This document shows positions 33,191 through 42,405 of a stretch of 64,000 nucleotides of DNA, piece after piece (positions within the stretch are counted from its first letter, which is position 1; each line of letters begins with the position of its first letter). Source of the stretch: Hymenopus coronatus (taxonomy: Eukaryota > Arthropoda > Insecta > Mantodea > Hymenopodidae). The DNA is taken from positions 62,546,501 through 62,610,500 of the forward strand of contig CM060899.1 in assembly GCA_030762935.1 (NCBI GenBank). Direction: 5' to 3'. The position numbers and the translations under genes are program-made. The notes below the pieces were generated by a model. The model saw only the letters and a program-made list of their open reading frames with translations, ran no database searches and was not told the DNA's origin.

Positions 33191-33735
33191 CAACATAATT
33201 TCCATTCTATCAGGGTATTATCACGTGATACAAGTTTTTTAATATCGATGCTATACTTTTCTATCACCAAAGAACTTGTTCAATTTTTTGAATAAACAAA
33301 ATGTTCGGCATAGGCAAATAACGCAAGTGTATGGTGATAATAAAATGAACGAGTCTTCAGTGAGGAATTGGTGCATAATTGATGAGTATCAAGAAAAAAC
33401 CAGTGTGCACGACAAAGAAGTGGAAATTCATTAATCGTTATAGAGTTGAAAACAAATGTTAATAAAATAATTCAGGAAAACCGGTGTTTCACTTAGGACA
33501 CCGTACATGACTTTTTGGGTGGAAAAGGGTTTCTCAACGATGAAGATCTCAAAGTGGCAGTGACATCTTGGCTCATATCTTTAGCGGTGGAGGAGCATAA
33601 CATCTGCATTCAAAAACCGGTACCACGTGACAATAAATAGAGTAAGATACTGTAACTTTGTAAACAAAGTGTTGTTTTTCGTTATTATTTAGTTATGTCA
33701 GGCAGTTTGTTTTCTTTCTGGATGGCCTTTGTATA
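33191..33735 (+). mobile_element. Mariner derivative MD, copy 1, main part
   Basis: Starts with an inverted copy of the transposase 3' end (TTATCACGTGATACAAG is the inverse of the PRDNK region). Next come a plus-strand HTH remnant (SSVRNWCIIDEYQEKTSVHD at 33353-33412) and, after a large deletion of the catalytic region, a C-terminal remnant (FLNDEDLKVAVTSWLISL, then PVPRDNK at about 33620). The right end has CTGGATGGCCTTTG. Non-autonomous. Confidence 0.75.
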
Positions 33736-34204
33736 AATATTTTGGCGGGAATCGCAGCTGCGGCGGCCGGTATGCGAGCCGCAATTCGGCGGCCAGATTA
33801 TGAAGGAAAAGCACTGTAGATAATATTACTATGACGAATTCATCACAGATCTGTTGTAAACCCAAGCCATGTTTTGTTTTATTGCAGATCAGTAATTGTT
33901 ACTTGGGTGTCGCCAAATTAAAATACTTCAACAATAAAATGATATGCTAGGGTTTGGCAACACTCAATGCACTGGAAACAAAAAACAAGGACAAAATAGT
34001 CTTTGTACATTGTTGGTTTTTCTGCATGGTTACTGGGAAACTTCGAAGTAAATTTACTTATGGGAAGACTACTTTCATTTTCGATCCCAGCCAGTGGAGT
34101 TGTAAAACCACGATTCTTCTCTGCTCTTCGCCCACGTGGTCTCCAAACTGTTTTCCTGCAACATCAAACGAAAACATCGTAAATCTTCCTGCAACAAAAT
34201 GCAA
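33736..34204. other. No gene; possible S2 SINE head
   Basis: GGCGGGAATCGCAGCTGCGG followed by GGCCGGTATGCGAGCCGC at 33743-33781 resembles the S2 head. The 99-codon ORF at 33954 has no domain, and its minus-strand shadow is equally long, so I do not call it. Confidence 0.45.
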
Positions 34205-34209
34205 TAAAA

Positions 34210-34375
34210 TAAAAATTCGAAGTTCTCTCGGGCTTTCAGCCAGGTGTAATTGAATATAACCCTGAAGACGGGAACAATGTATGCTCCCGAAACGTTGGCG
34301 CCTCACTATATCAACTCCTGGCTGGAAGTCCCAGAGAACTTCGAAGATTTACGCCACCAGGAAAGCTACTGATGT
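34210..34375. repeat. Inverted repeat, Penelope-terminal type
   Basis: Left arm about 34215-34247 (CGAAGTTCTCTCGGGCTTTC) and right arm about 34315-34347 (inverse, with a few mismatches). The spacer contains CCCTGAAGACGGGAAC and GCTCCCGAAACGTTGG, the hammerhead-like core. It ends ACGCCACCAGGAAAGCT, as at 14.25 and 5.6 kb. Confidence 0.75.
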
Positions 34376-35128
34376 GTTCTATTCTCAAAACTTTCTGTAC
34401 ATCTCTGTAACAAATTATTGTTAAGAAGCGTATTCTTCTATCTACTTCACGCTATCGAGACTCACATTAGCAGAAATGCTTTCTTGTAAATAGAAGAGAA
34501 ATAAGGGAATATACTAGGCTAAAGTGATAATCAAATCTTTTAAAAGCTGGTTGCCATGTAGATGAAACCCGTTTCTTTGTATTGCCAGGAGTTGACCAAT
34601 TTTTGTATGTGAAAAGTTTGAAGTATTTTGGAATATCTCAAAAATGGCCAGCTCCTCGAAAAAAATTTATATTACATAAATTGGGTGTTAAAACGAGATC
34701 TATATATTTTATGTAGTAAGTTTCTGTCTATCTTTTACGGCTTACTGTTTATGCGAAATTCAGAAAAATTCATCCCTTTATCGAGTAAATATCTTTAATA
34801 TACGATATTTTTATCAAAATCGTCAAGAGCTATTTTTGAGAAACTCAAGATTTTCGAACATTTTTCCATGTAAAGGGCAGTTTGGGGTGGGGGGGGGATT
34901 TTCCTAAACATCTTCGTGTCGCATCATTGGAATACTAAACTTATATACCAAGTTTGGTACTTTGCCGACTTTTCGTTTTTGAGTTATTGTGTTCACAGAC
35001 ACACGGGCACACACGGGCCTTTTTCTAAAAATGTTTTTTTTTTGATACAGGGAATCCTAAAACGTCTATTTCCGATGAAATCCCGGTATCGAATTTAAGG
35101 GTGGAATACAATATCTTCTCTAGTATAG
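34376..35128 (-). repeat. R1 repeat, minus strand, lacking 5' palindrome
   Basis: 3' tip inverted at 34369-34395 (CTGATGTGTTCTATTC, then ACTTTCTGTACATCTCTG). The CACAGACACACGGGCACAC block is at 34993-35012 and ATTCCACCC near 35095-35105. The palindrome is reduced to CTTCTCTAGTATAG. Confidence 0.82.
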
Positions 35129-35368
35129 AAAACCAATTATCTTGCTCAGATAGCCAAAATTACCTTGTTTTCAAATTGAAATGGAATTAAAATATCTACT
35201 GAGTTACATTAAAGGAGTTTCTCAGCTTACTGCCATTTATTACTTTCTATACTGCGGATAATAAGCAGCGGAAATATTTTTTTTTAGCATTACATCCTTT
35301 AACTTGTTAGGCATATTGGACGATGTATGAAATGGGTGAATTGTTGCCAATATGAGCCCGGGACCCAA
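35129..35368 (-). repeat. AT-rich spacer with S3 SINE tail fragment
   Basis: 35290-35360 on the minus strand reads TTCATACATCGTCCAATATG and CCTAACAAGTTAAAGGATGT, matching the S3 3' body at 2590-2630. The rest is AT-rich and unassigned. Confidence 0.5.
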
Positions 35369-35920
35369 TGACGATTTTGATTAAAATATGATTTAAATAT
35401 ATTTTTATGACAAATAAAATGTATATCTTGACTTTTCTACATATAGTCTCTGAAGTGCTCTTAATTCTGAATGACTTTTTGCATAACTGGTAAACCGAAA
35501 GAGATAAACATTATTTTTGCACAAAAAATGTAGAACTCGTTAAACCACATAATTTGTGTCAGATACTTTTTTTGAAGTTAACCGAGGCATTCCTAGTTAT
35601 TGTATAAAATTTCCATTATTTATATTTTCTCAGACGGGAAGTCGTTTTCTGTGGTTCTTTTCCTTTACTACTAGGCACGCAAAGATACCTGAATTTCAAT
35701 GTCAATTGCATAGCGACAGCTTTTAAAAGATTTTGCTATAGCTTAGCTTGGTGTATTCCCATATTTACCTTCTACTTATAAGGAACTAAGTAATACGAGT
35801 ACTTCTGCTATTGTTTATCTCGATTAGCATGAAGTAGACAGAGGGATACGCTTTTGTAAGAATAGTTTGTTGCAAAATGCGTATAGAAGGTCATGTGAAT
35901 AGAGCACATCTCATTTTATT
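35369..35920 (+). repeat. R1 repeat, 5'-truncated
   Basis: Begins GACGATTTTGATTAAAATATG and runs to GGTCATGTGAATAGAGCACATCTCATTTTA. The 5' 300 bp are absent. Confidence 0.82.
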
Positions 35921-35936
35921 CATGGGGGAACTTTTA

Positions 35937-36080
35937 AAATAAAGTGTGTTAAACAAAATCCCATATATTGGAAGACGTACATAAATGAAAACATTAGGCG
36001 AGAAATTAACTCAATTTTGGATACCGAACTCTTGAGTATGAATAATAACTTCCTTAAAGTATGTGTGAGCGTGTGTTATT
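35937..36080 (+). repeat. Duplicated segment R2, copy 2
   Basis: Partner of 32113-32250 (AATAAAGTGTGTTAAACAAA, CCCATATATTGGAAGA, GGCGAGAAATTAACTC). It follows an R1 3' end as in the other copy. Confidence 0.6.
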
Positions 36081-36163
36081 CTCTGCAATTGGTGGCAGAG
36101 CTAAGTGTGTACAAAATTCATTTACAATAATAATCTTACAGTTACTACATAATAGTAATACAA

Positions 36164-36883
36164 CTATATGTTTTAGGGTCCCCAATATCTAAAAAAAGCA
36201 TTTTCACAAAAAGGTCAGTGTGTGTATCCCTGTGTCTGTGAACACGATAACTCAAAAACGAAAAGTCGGTAAAATACCAAACTTGGTATTTAAGTTTAGT
36301 ATCTTCCAGGGATACGACACGAAGATTTTGATAAAAATCCCCCCACCCACAACTACCATTTACATGGAACTTTTTTCGAAAATTTTGATTTTCTTAAAAA
36401 TGTCTCTAACGATTTTGATTAAAATTTCGGATATTAAACATATTTACCTGACAAATGAAATGTATATCTTGAATTTTCTGGGAATAACCCCTGAAGAGTA
36501 GTTTATTCTGGATGAATTTTACTAGATTTTGAATAACTGCTAAACCGTAAGAGATGGACAAAAACTTACTACACAAAAATGTAGAGCACATTAAAACACA
36601 CAATTTATGTTATATACATTTTTTTCGTGGAGTTCATCGTTTTTCAGACATTCCTTATTTTTGGTTTCTGCTATGAAAAACGTATACTTTTCTCATACAG
36701 GAACTTGTCAACTCCTATCCATATAAACAAAGGAACTTCATTGACATAGCAACCAGCTTTTGACTATCACTTTAACCTATGGTAGTCCCTTATTTCGCTT
36801 CTACTTACAAGGAAGTGAGTAATAAGACTATTTCTGCTCATATAGAGAAAGTCATGTGAATGGTACACAACAGATTTTTCTTA
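36164..36883 (+). repeat. R1 repeat, lacking first ~100 bp and part of 3' region
   Basis: Begins ATATGTTTTAGGGTCCCC and contains TCCCTGTGTCTGTGAACACG. A deletion joins TAAGACTATTTCTGCT to CATATAGAGAAAGTC. It ends GAATGGTACACAACAGATTTTT. Confidence 0.85.
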
Positions 36884-36935
36884 TTGCAAAACTGAACATG
36901 TCTACATGTCTTTAAGTCACTAAGATTCAAATGTA

Positions 36936-36974
36936 AGAGGGCCATCCAGAAGGTGATAGACGATTTGATATAAC
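36936..36974 (+). mobile_element. Mariner derivative MD, copy 2, left tip
   Basis: AGAGGGCCATCCAGAAGGTG and ATAGACGATTTGATATAAC are the inverse of the right end of the same element (GTTATACCAAATGTCTGTCA, then CTAGATGGCCCTC at 42302-42314). A TA precedes it. The LINE at 36975-40902 separates this tip from the remainder of the left arm. Confidence 0.8.
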
Positions 36975-37031
36975 CAAACATAGGCGTTCAGTTGACGTAC
37001 CGGACGGACGTGTTTTGTGTTTGCTGCTGCT

Positions 37032-37967
37032 ATGAGTAACATGGCCACGGGTCTTGTGTGCAAACGTTGTAAAGCGAAAGTAGTGAATGGGATAAAGTGC
37101 ATAAGCTGTGCTAATATATTTCATGTAAGCTGTGCAAAATTAACGAGCAACATTGATGTTGTAAATGAATCTACTTATAAGTGCTGTGACATTATCAGTG
37201 AAAATGATAAGAAAATTAAAGTTGTGGAAGACGTAGAGCTAACTGATGCTCTTAGTGATATTGCTACTAATGATAATAAGGTGGACATTAAAATTGTTCA
37301 GTACATAATAAATCAGAAAGACCAAATTATTTTGGAATTGCGAGAAAAAATAAAAATTTTAAGTGATCATGTATCTGTGCTAAAGATGGTTCCTGGGTTA
37401 AAGGAATGCCAGGTTAACAGTGATACTAATGATAATGGTGGATTAAAAAATATTACTGAAAGTGGTGATAATGATTCATGTGTTATTGCCAGTGAACTAC
37501 AAAGTGGTGAAATGGGGTCAGATTCTAATGGGTTGCCGAATAAAGGCCAATCTAAAGTGTCAAATAATGCTGGTAAAATGAATAGCTCGATTAATTCTAG
37601 CAATAAAGAGGTATGGTCAAGAGTTATAGGAAGAAAATCCAAACGCCCAGTGATAGTAGGTAGTAATACAAATGAAAATAGCGAGTTGAGTTTGAAAGGT
37701 GTACTTAAGACTATATCCTTGCACGTATGCAGGCTCTCGCCTGAAACGTGCTCTGAGCAGTTATTAAATTATTTGAAACCAAGCTTTCCAGAAGTTAAAT
37801 GTGAAAAGCTGAATTCAAGGTATCCTGATTTATATGCATCGTTTAAGGTTGATATCTATGAACACCATCTTGATACTGCATTTGATCCGAAATTCTGGCC
37901 AAATGGTGCATGTGTACGTCGTTTTTTATACGGAAGGCGGACACAGAAATCTCCGCCTCAAACTTAA
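37032..37967 (+). CDS. LINE ORF1 with PHD-like zinc finger
   Basis: 311 aa from ATG 37032 (an in-frame GTG lies at 37017). Residues about 8-40 carry Cys pairs C-x2-C, then C-x2-C-x4-H-x2-C (CKRCKAK ... CISCANIFHVSC), a PHD-like zinc-binding pattern known in ORF1 of several CR1-group LINEs. An acidic, Asn/Ser-rich middle with a predicted coiled-coil-like segment (about 85-120) follows. Residues about 225-300 form a folded region (HVCRLSPETCSEQLLNYLKP) resembling the RRM-like/esterase-linked C-terminal region of such ORF1s. The likely role is RNA binding in the element RNP. The frame is intact. Its 3' end overlaps the longest ORF2 frame by 58 nt in a different register. Confidence 0.8.
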   Translation: MSNMATGLVCKRCKAKVVNGIKCISCANIFHVSCAKLTSNIDVVNESTYKCCDIISENDKKIKVVEDVELTDALSDIATNDNKVDIKIVQYIINQKDQIILELREKIKILSDHVSVLKMVPGLKECQVNSDTNDNGGLKNITESGDNDSCVIASELQSGEMGSDSNGLPNKGQSKVSNNAGKMNSSINSSNKEVWSRVIGRKSKRPVIVGSNTNENSELSLKGVLKTISLHVCRLSPETCSEQLLNYLKPSFPEVKCEKLNSRYPDLYASFKVDIYEHHLDTAFDPKFWPNGACVRRFLYGRRTQKSPPQT

Positions 37968-37984
37968 GCTCAGAAGAAACCAGT

Positions 37985-40804
37985 ATGCAATTATCGAAGC
38001 GTAATACTTTTTTGACTTTGCTGTTTTTGAATATTCAAGGCTTAAGTGGTAAAATAAATATTCTTATGGACTTTCTGGTAAATAAAACATGCCATTTTGT
38101 TTGTATTTGTGAACACTGGCTGAATGATGCCTCAATTCAGTTAATTAATATTGCTGGTTACAATAGAGTTTGTTCTTATACAAGATCTCACCAAACACAT
38201 GGGGGAACTGTAATTTTTGCAGTATGCAATATTGCCTGTAGGAGCCTGGACATGTCAGACTTTTGCTGTGATAGGCATTTTGAAGTTTGTGTTTTGATAG
38301 CAGATAGTGTTAAAACTATTGTTGTTAATATATATCGTACACCTAATGGTGATACGACTATATTTTTAACTAAATTAAATGAGCTTTTAGTATATTTAAC
38401 TAAATGGTCAGGCTATAAAGCTATTATTGGAGGTGATTTTAACTCTGATTTTGATATTACAGCTGACAGAAATACCGTAGTTAACTTTAAGAACCTATTG
38501 TGCCAGTTTGGGCTAAATTATCATAATGACAAACCCACAAGAAACAAAGCTTGCCTGGACAATGTAGTAAGCAATTTTTCTAAGCTTGACTGTACAGTTG
38601 AACTTCAGAATTTTTATTTTTCTGACCATTTAGCTTTATGGTTTCATTGCTTTAAAAGCGATTTTAATGACATATTAAAAAGTAATAAACAAATGTTAAG
38701 TTACAGAAATTTTTCTTCTAGTAATTATGATAAATTTATTAATATTGTTGGACAAATCGACTGGGATATATATTTTAGTAGTATGCACTATACCGCAGAA
38801 AATATTTTTAATGCCTTTTTTAAAATAATCTATGACATTTTTAATTTGTGTTTTTATAAAAAGTGTACAATGAACAAAAAAGTTTACTCTGGAAACAAGA
38901 TTCAGTTATCTGATGAATTAAAACAGCTTAGAATCAGGCTTAGGATTTATTATGATATATTTAAACAATCAGGTTCTGAAGTGGCTAAGCAAAGATATTA
39001 TCTAAACAGGAAATTCTATAAACAAAAACTAGAAGAGAATAAAATGATGAAAAATATTAGTTTGATACAGAATTCAAGAAATAAAAGTAAAACTGCTTGG
39101 TACCTAATTAATAAATCAAGAAATTGTGGAAATAGTAGACCTGTCATTCCAGTATCTGCTGAGACATTTAACCAACATTTTATAAATTCTGTGGAAACTA
39201 CTAAATCAAAAATTAATGTATGTAGGACGACACATGATGTACTTTTAAAAAATTGTGCAACTACAAATGCTGTCTTTTTCTGGAAAGTCATTACTGCCAA
39301 TCAAATATTAGAAATTGTATCTAATTTAAAAAGTTCTAGAAGTACTGATATTTATGATATGTCAAACAATTTTTTAAAGAGGATTATTGACGTAATTCTT
39401 TACCCACTTACACATTGCGTTAATCTTTGTTTGCAAGAAGGAATTTTTCCTGATTGCCTGAAAATTGCTAAAGTAATTCCTGTGTATAAAAAAGGAAGTG
39501 CATATGAAGCTGCAAATTATAGGCCAATATCTCTCATTCCTGTAATTGGAAAAATTTTTGAGCACATTATGTTTGAGCAAATAAATACTTTTTTCAAAAA
39601 CTTTGACTTGTTTAACAAAAATCAATATGGCTTTTCTAAAGGTAGAAATACTACTGCAGCAATACAAAGTTTGGTCGATATAATACATTCCTCATTTGAA
39701 AGTGGTGAATATGTATTAGCTAATTTTTGTGACTTGAGTAAGGCTTTTGATTCCATTGATCATAATATCTTATTAGAAAAGCTTTCTTATTATGGCATAC
39801 AAAATACTCAATTGAATCTCATTAAATCTTATTTATTTGGTAGAAAACAATTGGTTTATGTAAATAGTGAATGTTCATCTATGTCCCACATAGCAAGTGG
39901 TGTCCCGCAGGGTTCTGTTTTGGGCCCTTTGCTATTTTTAATTGCAGTTAATGACTTACCAAGTAATATACCTACAGATACCATAATGTTTGCAGACGAT
40001 ACTACTTTTATATCAAATGGAAATGACCCAAATGAATTGAATAATCACTATAAAGCCATAATGTCTAAAGCTTCGGAATGGTTTGAAGCTAATAGTTTAT
40101 TTTTAAATAAATCCAAGACTATCTCTGTTTTATTCACTTTAAAAAGGATAACAGACAACTTAGCATTACAGTATCACACAAGTACTAAATTCTTAGGTGT
40201 ATATATTGATAACCAATTATCGTGGACCACCCATATTGAATATTTAAAAAAGAGACTGTCTAGCATTATATTTTTAATTCGTAATTTGAGAGATTCTATC
40301 CCAATTGAATACGTGAGAAGTATGTATTTTGCTTTCTTTGAGTCTGTAATCAGATATGGCCTAATTCTTTGGGGTGGTGCTAACAAAGTAAATGACATTT
40401 TTTGTCTTCAAAAGAAAATTATTAGGATAGTTAAAAAATGTTCCTATATAACCCCATGTAGACCCCTATTTATTGAGTTAGGCATTTTAACTATTTATAA
40501 TCTTTATATTTTAGATACTTTAGTATATATACATGCTTCTTGTCATAGACATATTTTGAGGATGGATATTCATAGCTATAGTACTAGATATAGGTCCAAT
40601 GTAAACATTCCATATTATCGACTAACAAAATCTCAGAATAGTTATCAGTACTTAGGTATTAAGCTGTATAATAACTTGCCTGATAGTGTTAAATATTTAA
40701 ACATGCAGAATTTTAAGTCCAGAATATATACATGGTTAGTCAAACATCCTTTTTATTCTATACATGAATATTTTAATGATAAATTTTGTGATCTTGTTTT
40801 GTAA
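37985..40804 (+). CDS. LINE ORF2: APE endonuclease plus reverse transcriptase
   Basis: 939 aa from ATG 37985, 17 nt after the ORF1 stop. An upstream in-frame ATG at 37910 gives 964 aa and would overlap ORF1. N-terminal APE-type endonuclease: FLNIQGLSGK, CICEHWL with the catalytic Glu, GGDFNSDFD, and SDHLALW with the final Asp-His. RT domain: YRPISLIPVIGKIFEHIM, GFSKGRNTTAAI, FCDLSKAFDSIDHNIL (motif A), GVPQGSVLGPLLF (motif B), MFADDTTF (catalytic FADD), then FLGVYIDNQLSW. The C-terminal YLGIKLYNNLPDSVK block is typical of CR1/Daphne/Crack-type LINEs. There is no RNase H. Every catalytic motif is present and no stops occur. The protein performs target-primed reverse transcription. Confidence 0.93.
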   Translation: MQLSKRNTFLTLLFLNIQGLSGKINILMDFLVNKTCHFVCICEHWLNDASIQLINIAGYNRVCSYTRSHQTHGGTVIFAVCNIACRSLDMSDFCCDRHFEVCVLIADSVKTIVVNIYRTPNGDTTIFLTKLNELLVYLTKWSGYKAIIGGDFNSDFDITADRNTVVNFKNLLCQFGLNYHNDKPTRNKACLDNVVSNFSKLDCTVELQNFYFSDHLALWFHCFKSDFNDILKSNKQMLSYRNFSSSNYDKFINIVGQIDWDIYFSSMHYTAENIFNAFFKIIYDIFNLCFYKKCTMNKKVYSGNKIQLSDELKQLRIRLRIYYDIFKQSGSEVAKQRYYLNRKFYKQKLEENKMMKNISLIQNSRNKSKTAWYLINKSRNCGNSRPVIPVSAETFNQHFINSVETTKSKINVCRTTHDVLLKNCATTNAVFFWKVITANQILEIVSNLKSSRSTDIYDMSNNFLKRIIDVILYPLTHCVNLCLQEGIFPDCLKIAKVIPVYKKGSAYEAANYRPISLIPVIGKIFEHIMFEQINTFFKNFDLFNKNQYGFSKGRNTTAAIQSLVDIIHSSFESGEYVLANFCDLSKAFDSIDHNILLEKLSYYGIQNTQLNLIKSYLFGRKQLVYVNSECSSMSHIASGVPQGSVLGPLLFLIAVNDLPSNIPTDTIMFADDTTFISNGNDPNELNNHYKAIMSKASEWFEANSLFLNKSKTISVLFTLKRITDNLALQYHTSTKFLGVYIDNQLSWTTHIEYLKKRLSSIIFLIRNLRDSIPIEYVRSMYFAFFESVIRYGLILWGGANKVNDIFCLQKKIIRIVKKCSYITPCRPLFIELGILTIYNLYILDTLVYIHASCHRHILRMDIHSYSTRYRSNVNIPYYRLTKSQNSYQYLGIKLYNNLPDSVKYLNMQNFKSRIYTWLVKHPFYSIHEYFNDKFCDLVL

Positions 40805-40880
40805 TTTATTATGACAAGGTTATTGTACTGCTTTTAACATACTATGTCAATGCCTGTATAGTGCTTTTAGACAAATAAAA

Positions 40881-40902
40881 AAATGAAATGAAATGAAATG
40901 AA
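40881..40902 (+). repeat. (AAATG)n terminal tail of the LINE
   Basis: Four to five units of AAATG at the LINE 3' end, followed directly by mariner-derivative sequence (ATAACGAAAG). Confidence 0.9.
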
Positions 40903-41056
40903 ATAACGAAAGTTATCAACACAAAACTTTATTCACAAAGTTACAGTACCTTACTCTATTTCTCAACGTAATCTCTATTCTGTCAAGACATTTATTGTCA
41001 CGTGGTACCAGTTTTTCAATGCCGATGTTATACTTTTCTACCGCCAAAGAACTTAT
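40903..41056 (+). mobile_element. Mariner derivative MD, copy 2, rest of left arm
   Basis: ATAACGAAAGTTATCAACAC, ACTTTATTCACAAAGTTACA and CTTACTCTATTTCTCAACG are the inverse of 42199-42283. The arm then reads, inverted, through the transposase C-terminus (minus strand: VEKYNIGIEKLVPRDNKCLD). The left arm is thus an inverted duplicate of the right end extending into coding sequence. Confidence 0.85.
41052..41056. repeat. CTTAT flanking R1, left
   Basis: CTTAT directly before the R1 start. CTTAT also occurs directly after its end (41908-41912). It may be a 5-bp target duplication or chance, since two other R1 copies are also preceded by CTTAT (59885-59889 and 62380-62384). Confidence 0.5.
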
Positions 41057-41907
41057 TACTTTCTCTATACGTACTATGTACATAGTTTATAGAGAAGGTA
41101 GTGCACTCCACCAAAAAATTCGATACCAAGATTTCACCGGAAATATATGTTTTAGGGTCCCCTGTATCTAAAAAAAAGTATTTTTAGAAAAAGATCCGTG
41201 TGTGTGTGTCCGTGTGTCTGTGAACATGATTAACTCAAAAACGAAAAGTCGGTAAAACACCAAACTTGGTATTTAAGTTTAGTATCTTCCAGGGATGCGA
41301 CACGAAGATTTTGAGAAAAATCCCCCCACCCAAAACTACCCATTACATGAAACTTTTTTCGAAAATTTTGCTTTCTAAAAAATGGCTCTAACGATTTTGA
41401 TTAAAATATCGTATATTAAAGATATTTAACTGATCAATAAAATGCATATTTTGAATTTTCTGGAAATAGCCTCTGAAGACTACTTTATTCTGGGTCAATT
41501 TTACGGAATTTTGAATCATTGCTAAACCGTAAGAGATGGACAAAAAATTACCAGACAACAAATGTAGAGCACCTTAAAACACACAATTTATGTTACATAC
41601 ATTTTTTTCGTGGAGTTGATTGTTTTTGAGATATTCCTTGTTTTTGGTTTCAGCTATAAAAACTTATATTTTTCTCATACAGGACTTTGTGAACTCGTGT
41701 CCATGCAAACAAAGGAACTTCAGTCGCAGAGCAACCAGCTTTTGACTTTCACTTTAACCTATGGTACCCGCCTATTTTGCTTCTACTAACAAGGAAACAA
41801 GTAATAAGACTATTTCTGCTAATTTTTGCTCCATTAGATGTAGTAAATAGAATAATTTGTTGCAGTGATATAGAGAAAGTCATGTGAATGGAGCACATCA
41901 GCTTTTT
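41057..41907 (+). repeat. R1 repeat, full length (851 bp), inserted in mariner derivative
   Basis: TACTTTCTCTATACGTACTA start, complete body, GGAGCACATCAGCTTTTT end. The host mariner derivative continues on both sides (AAAGAACTTAT / CTTATGTACAAC), at a different site from the R1 in copy 1. Confidence 0.93.
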
Positions 41908-42316
41908 CTTATGTACAACATTTTTCGCCAATTGAATTTTATAGGCAAATAACGCAAGTGTATGGTAGTAAAGCAATGAACGAATCTTCAGTGAGGAAAT
42001 GGCGCATAATTTACGAGTAATCAAGGAAGAACCAGTGTGTACGATAATAACCGGAGTGGAAGTTCATCAAGACTTTTTGGATGGAAATTTCCCAACCAAT
42101 GAAGACCTCAAAGTGACTGTGACATCTTGGCTGATATCTTTATAACAGCTGCATTAAAAACCCGGTATCACGTGACAACAAATACTTTAATAGCAATGAC
42201 GATTCGGTTGAGAAATAGAGTAAGGTAGTGTAACTTTGTAAATAAAGTTTTGTGTTGATAACTTTCGTTATTGTTGAGTTATACCAAATGTCTGTCACTT
42301 TCTAGATGGCCCTCCG
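41908..42316 (+). mobile_element. Mariner derivative MD, copy 2, right part
   Basis: HTH remnant (SSVRKWRIIYE at 41989-42020), large deletion, then FLDGNFPTNEDLKVTVTSW at 42073-42130, and the true C-terminus NKYFNSNDDSVEK with stop at about 42219. The right terminal region ends GATGGCCCTC, the inverse of the tip at 36938. The transposase is dead. The catalytic Asp residues are all missing. Confidence 0.82.
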
Positions 42317-42405
42317 ACATTCATCTTCAAGTGTCAATATAGTGTGCTTCATATATGGAAAACTTTATCTTATTGAGCCATAAGGGAGCAAAGAGATGTC
42401 AATAA

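Larger units (their letters stand above)
36975..40902 (+). mobile_element. Apparently full-length CR1-group LINE with two intact ORFs
   Basis: A short 5' UTR, ORF1 (37032-37967), ORF2 (37985 or 37910 to 40804), a short 3' UTR with AATAAA-like AGACAAATAAAA at 40869, and a terminal (AAATG)n tail at 40881-40902. It sits within the left arm of a mariner derivative. CR1-group LINEs end in short tandem repeats rather than poly-A, as here. Both ORFs are open, suggesting recent activity. Confidence 0.9.

Noticed and set aside
33954..34253. 99-codon plus-strand ORF as a gene
   Set aside because: No domain, overlaps a similar minus-strand ORF, and runs into a Penelope-type terminal repeat.
36970..40907. 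ATAAC on both sides of the LINE as a target duplication
   Set aside because: The uninterrupted mariner arm itself contains ATAAC twice, 6 bp apart, so the match does not prove duplication.
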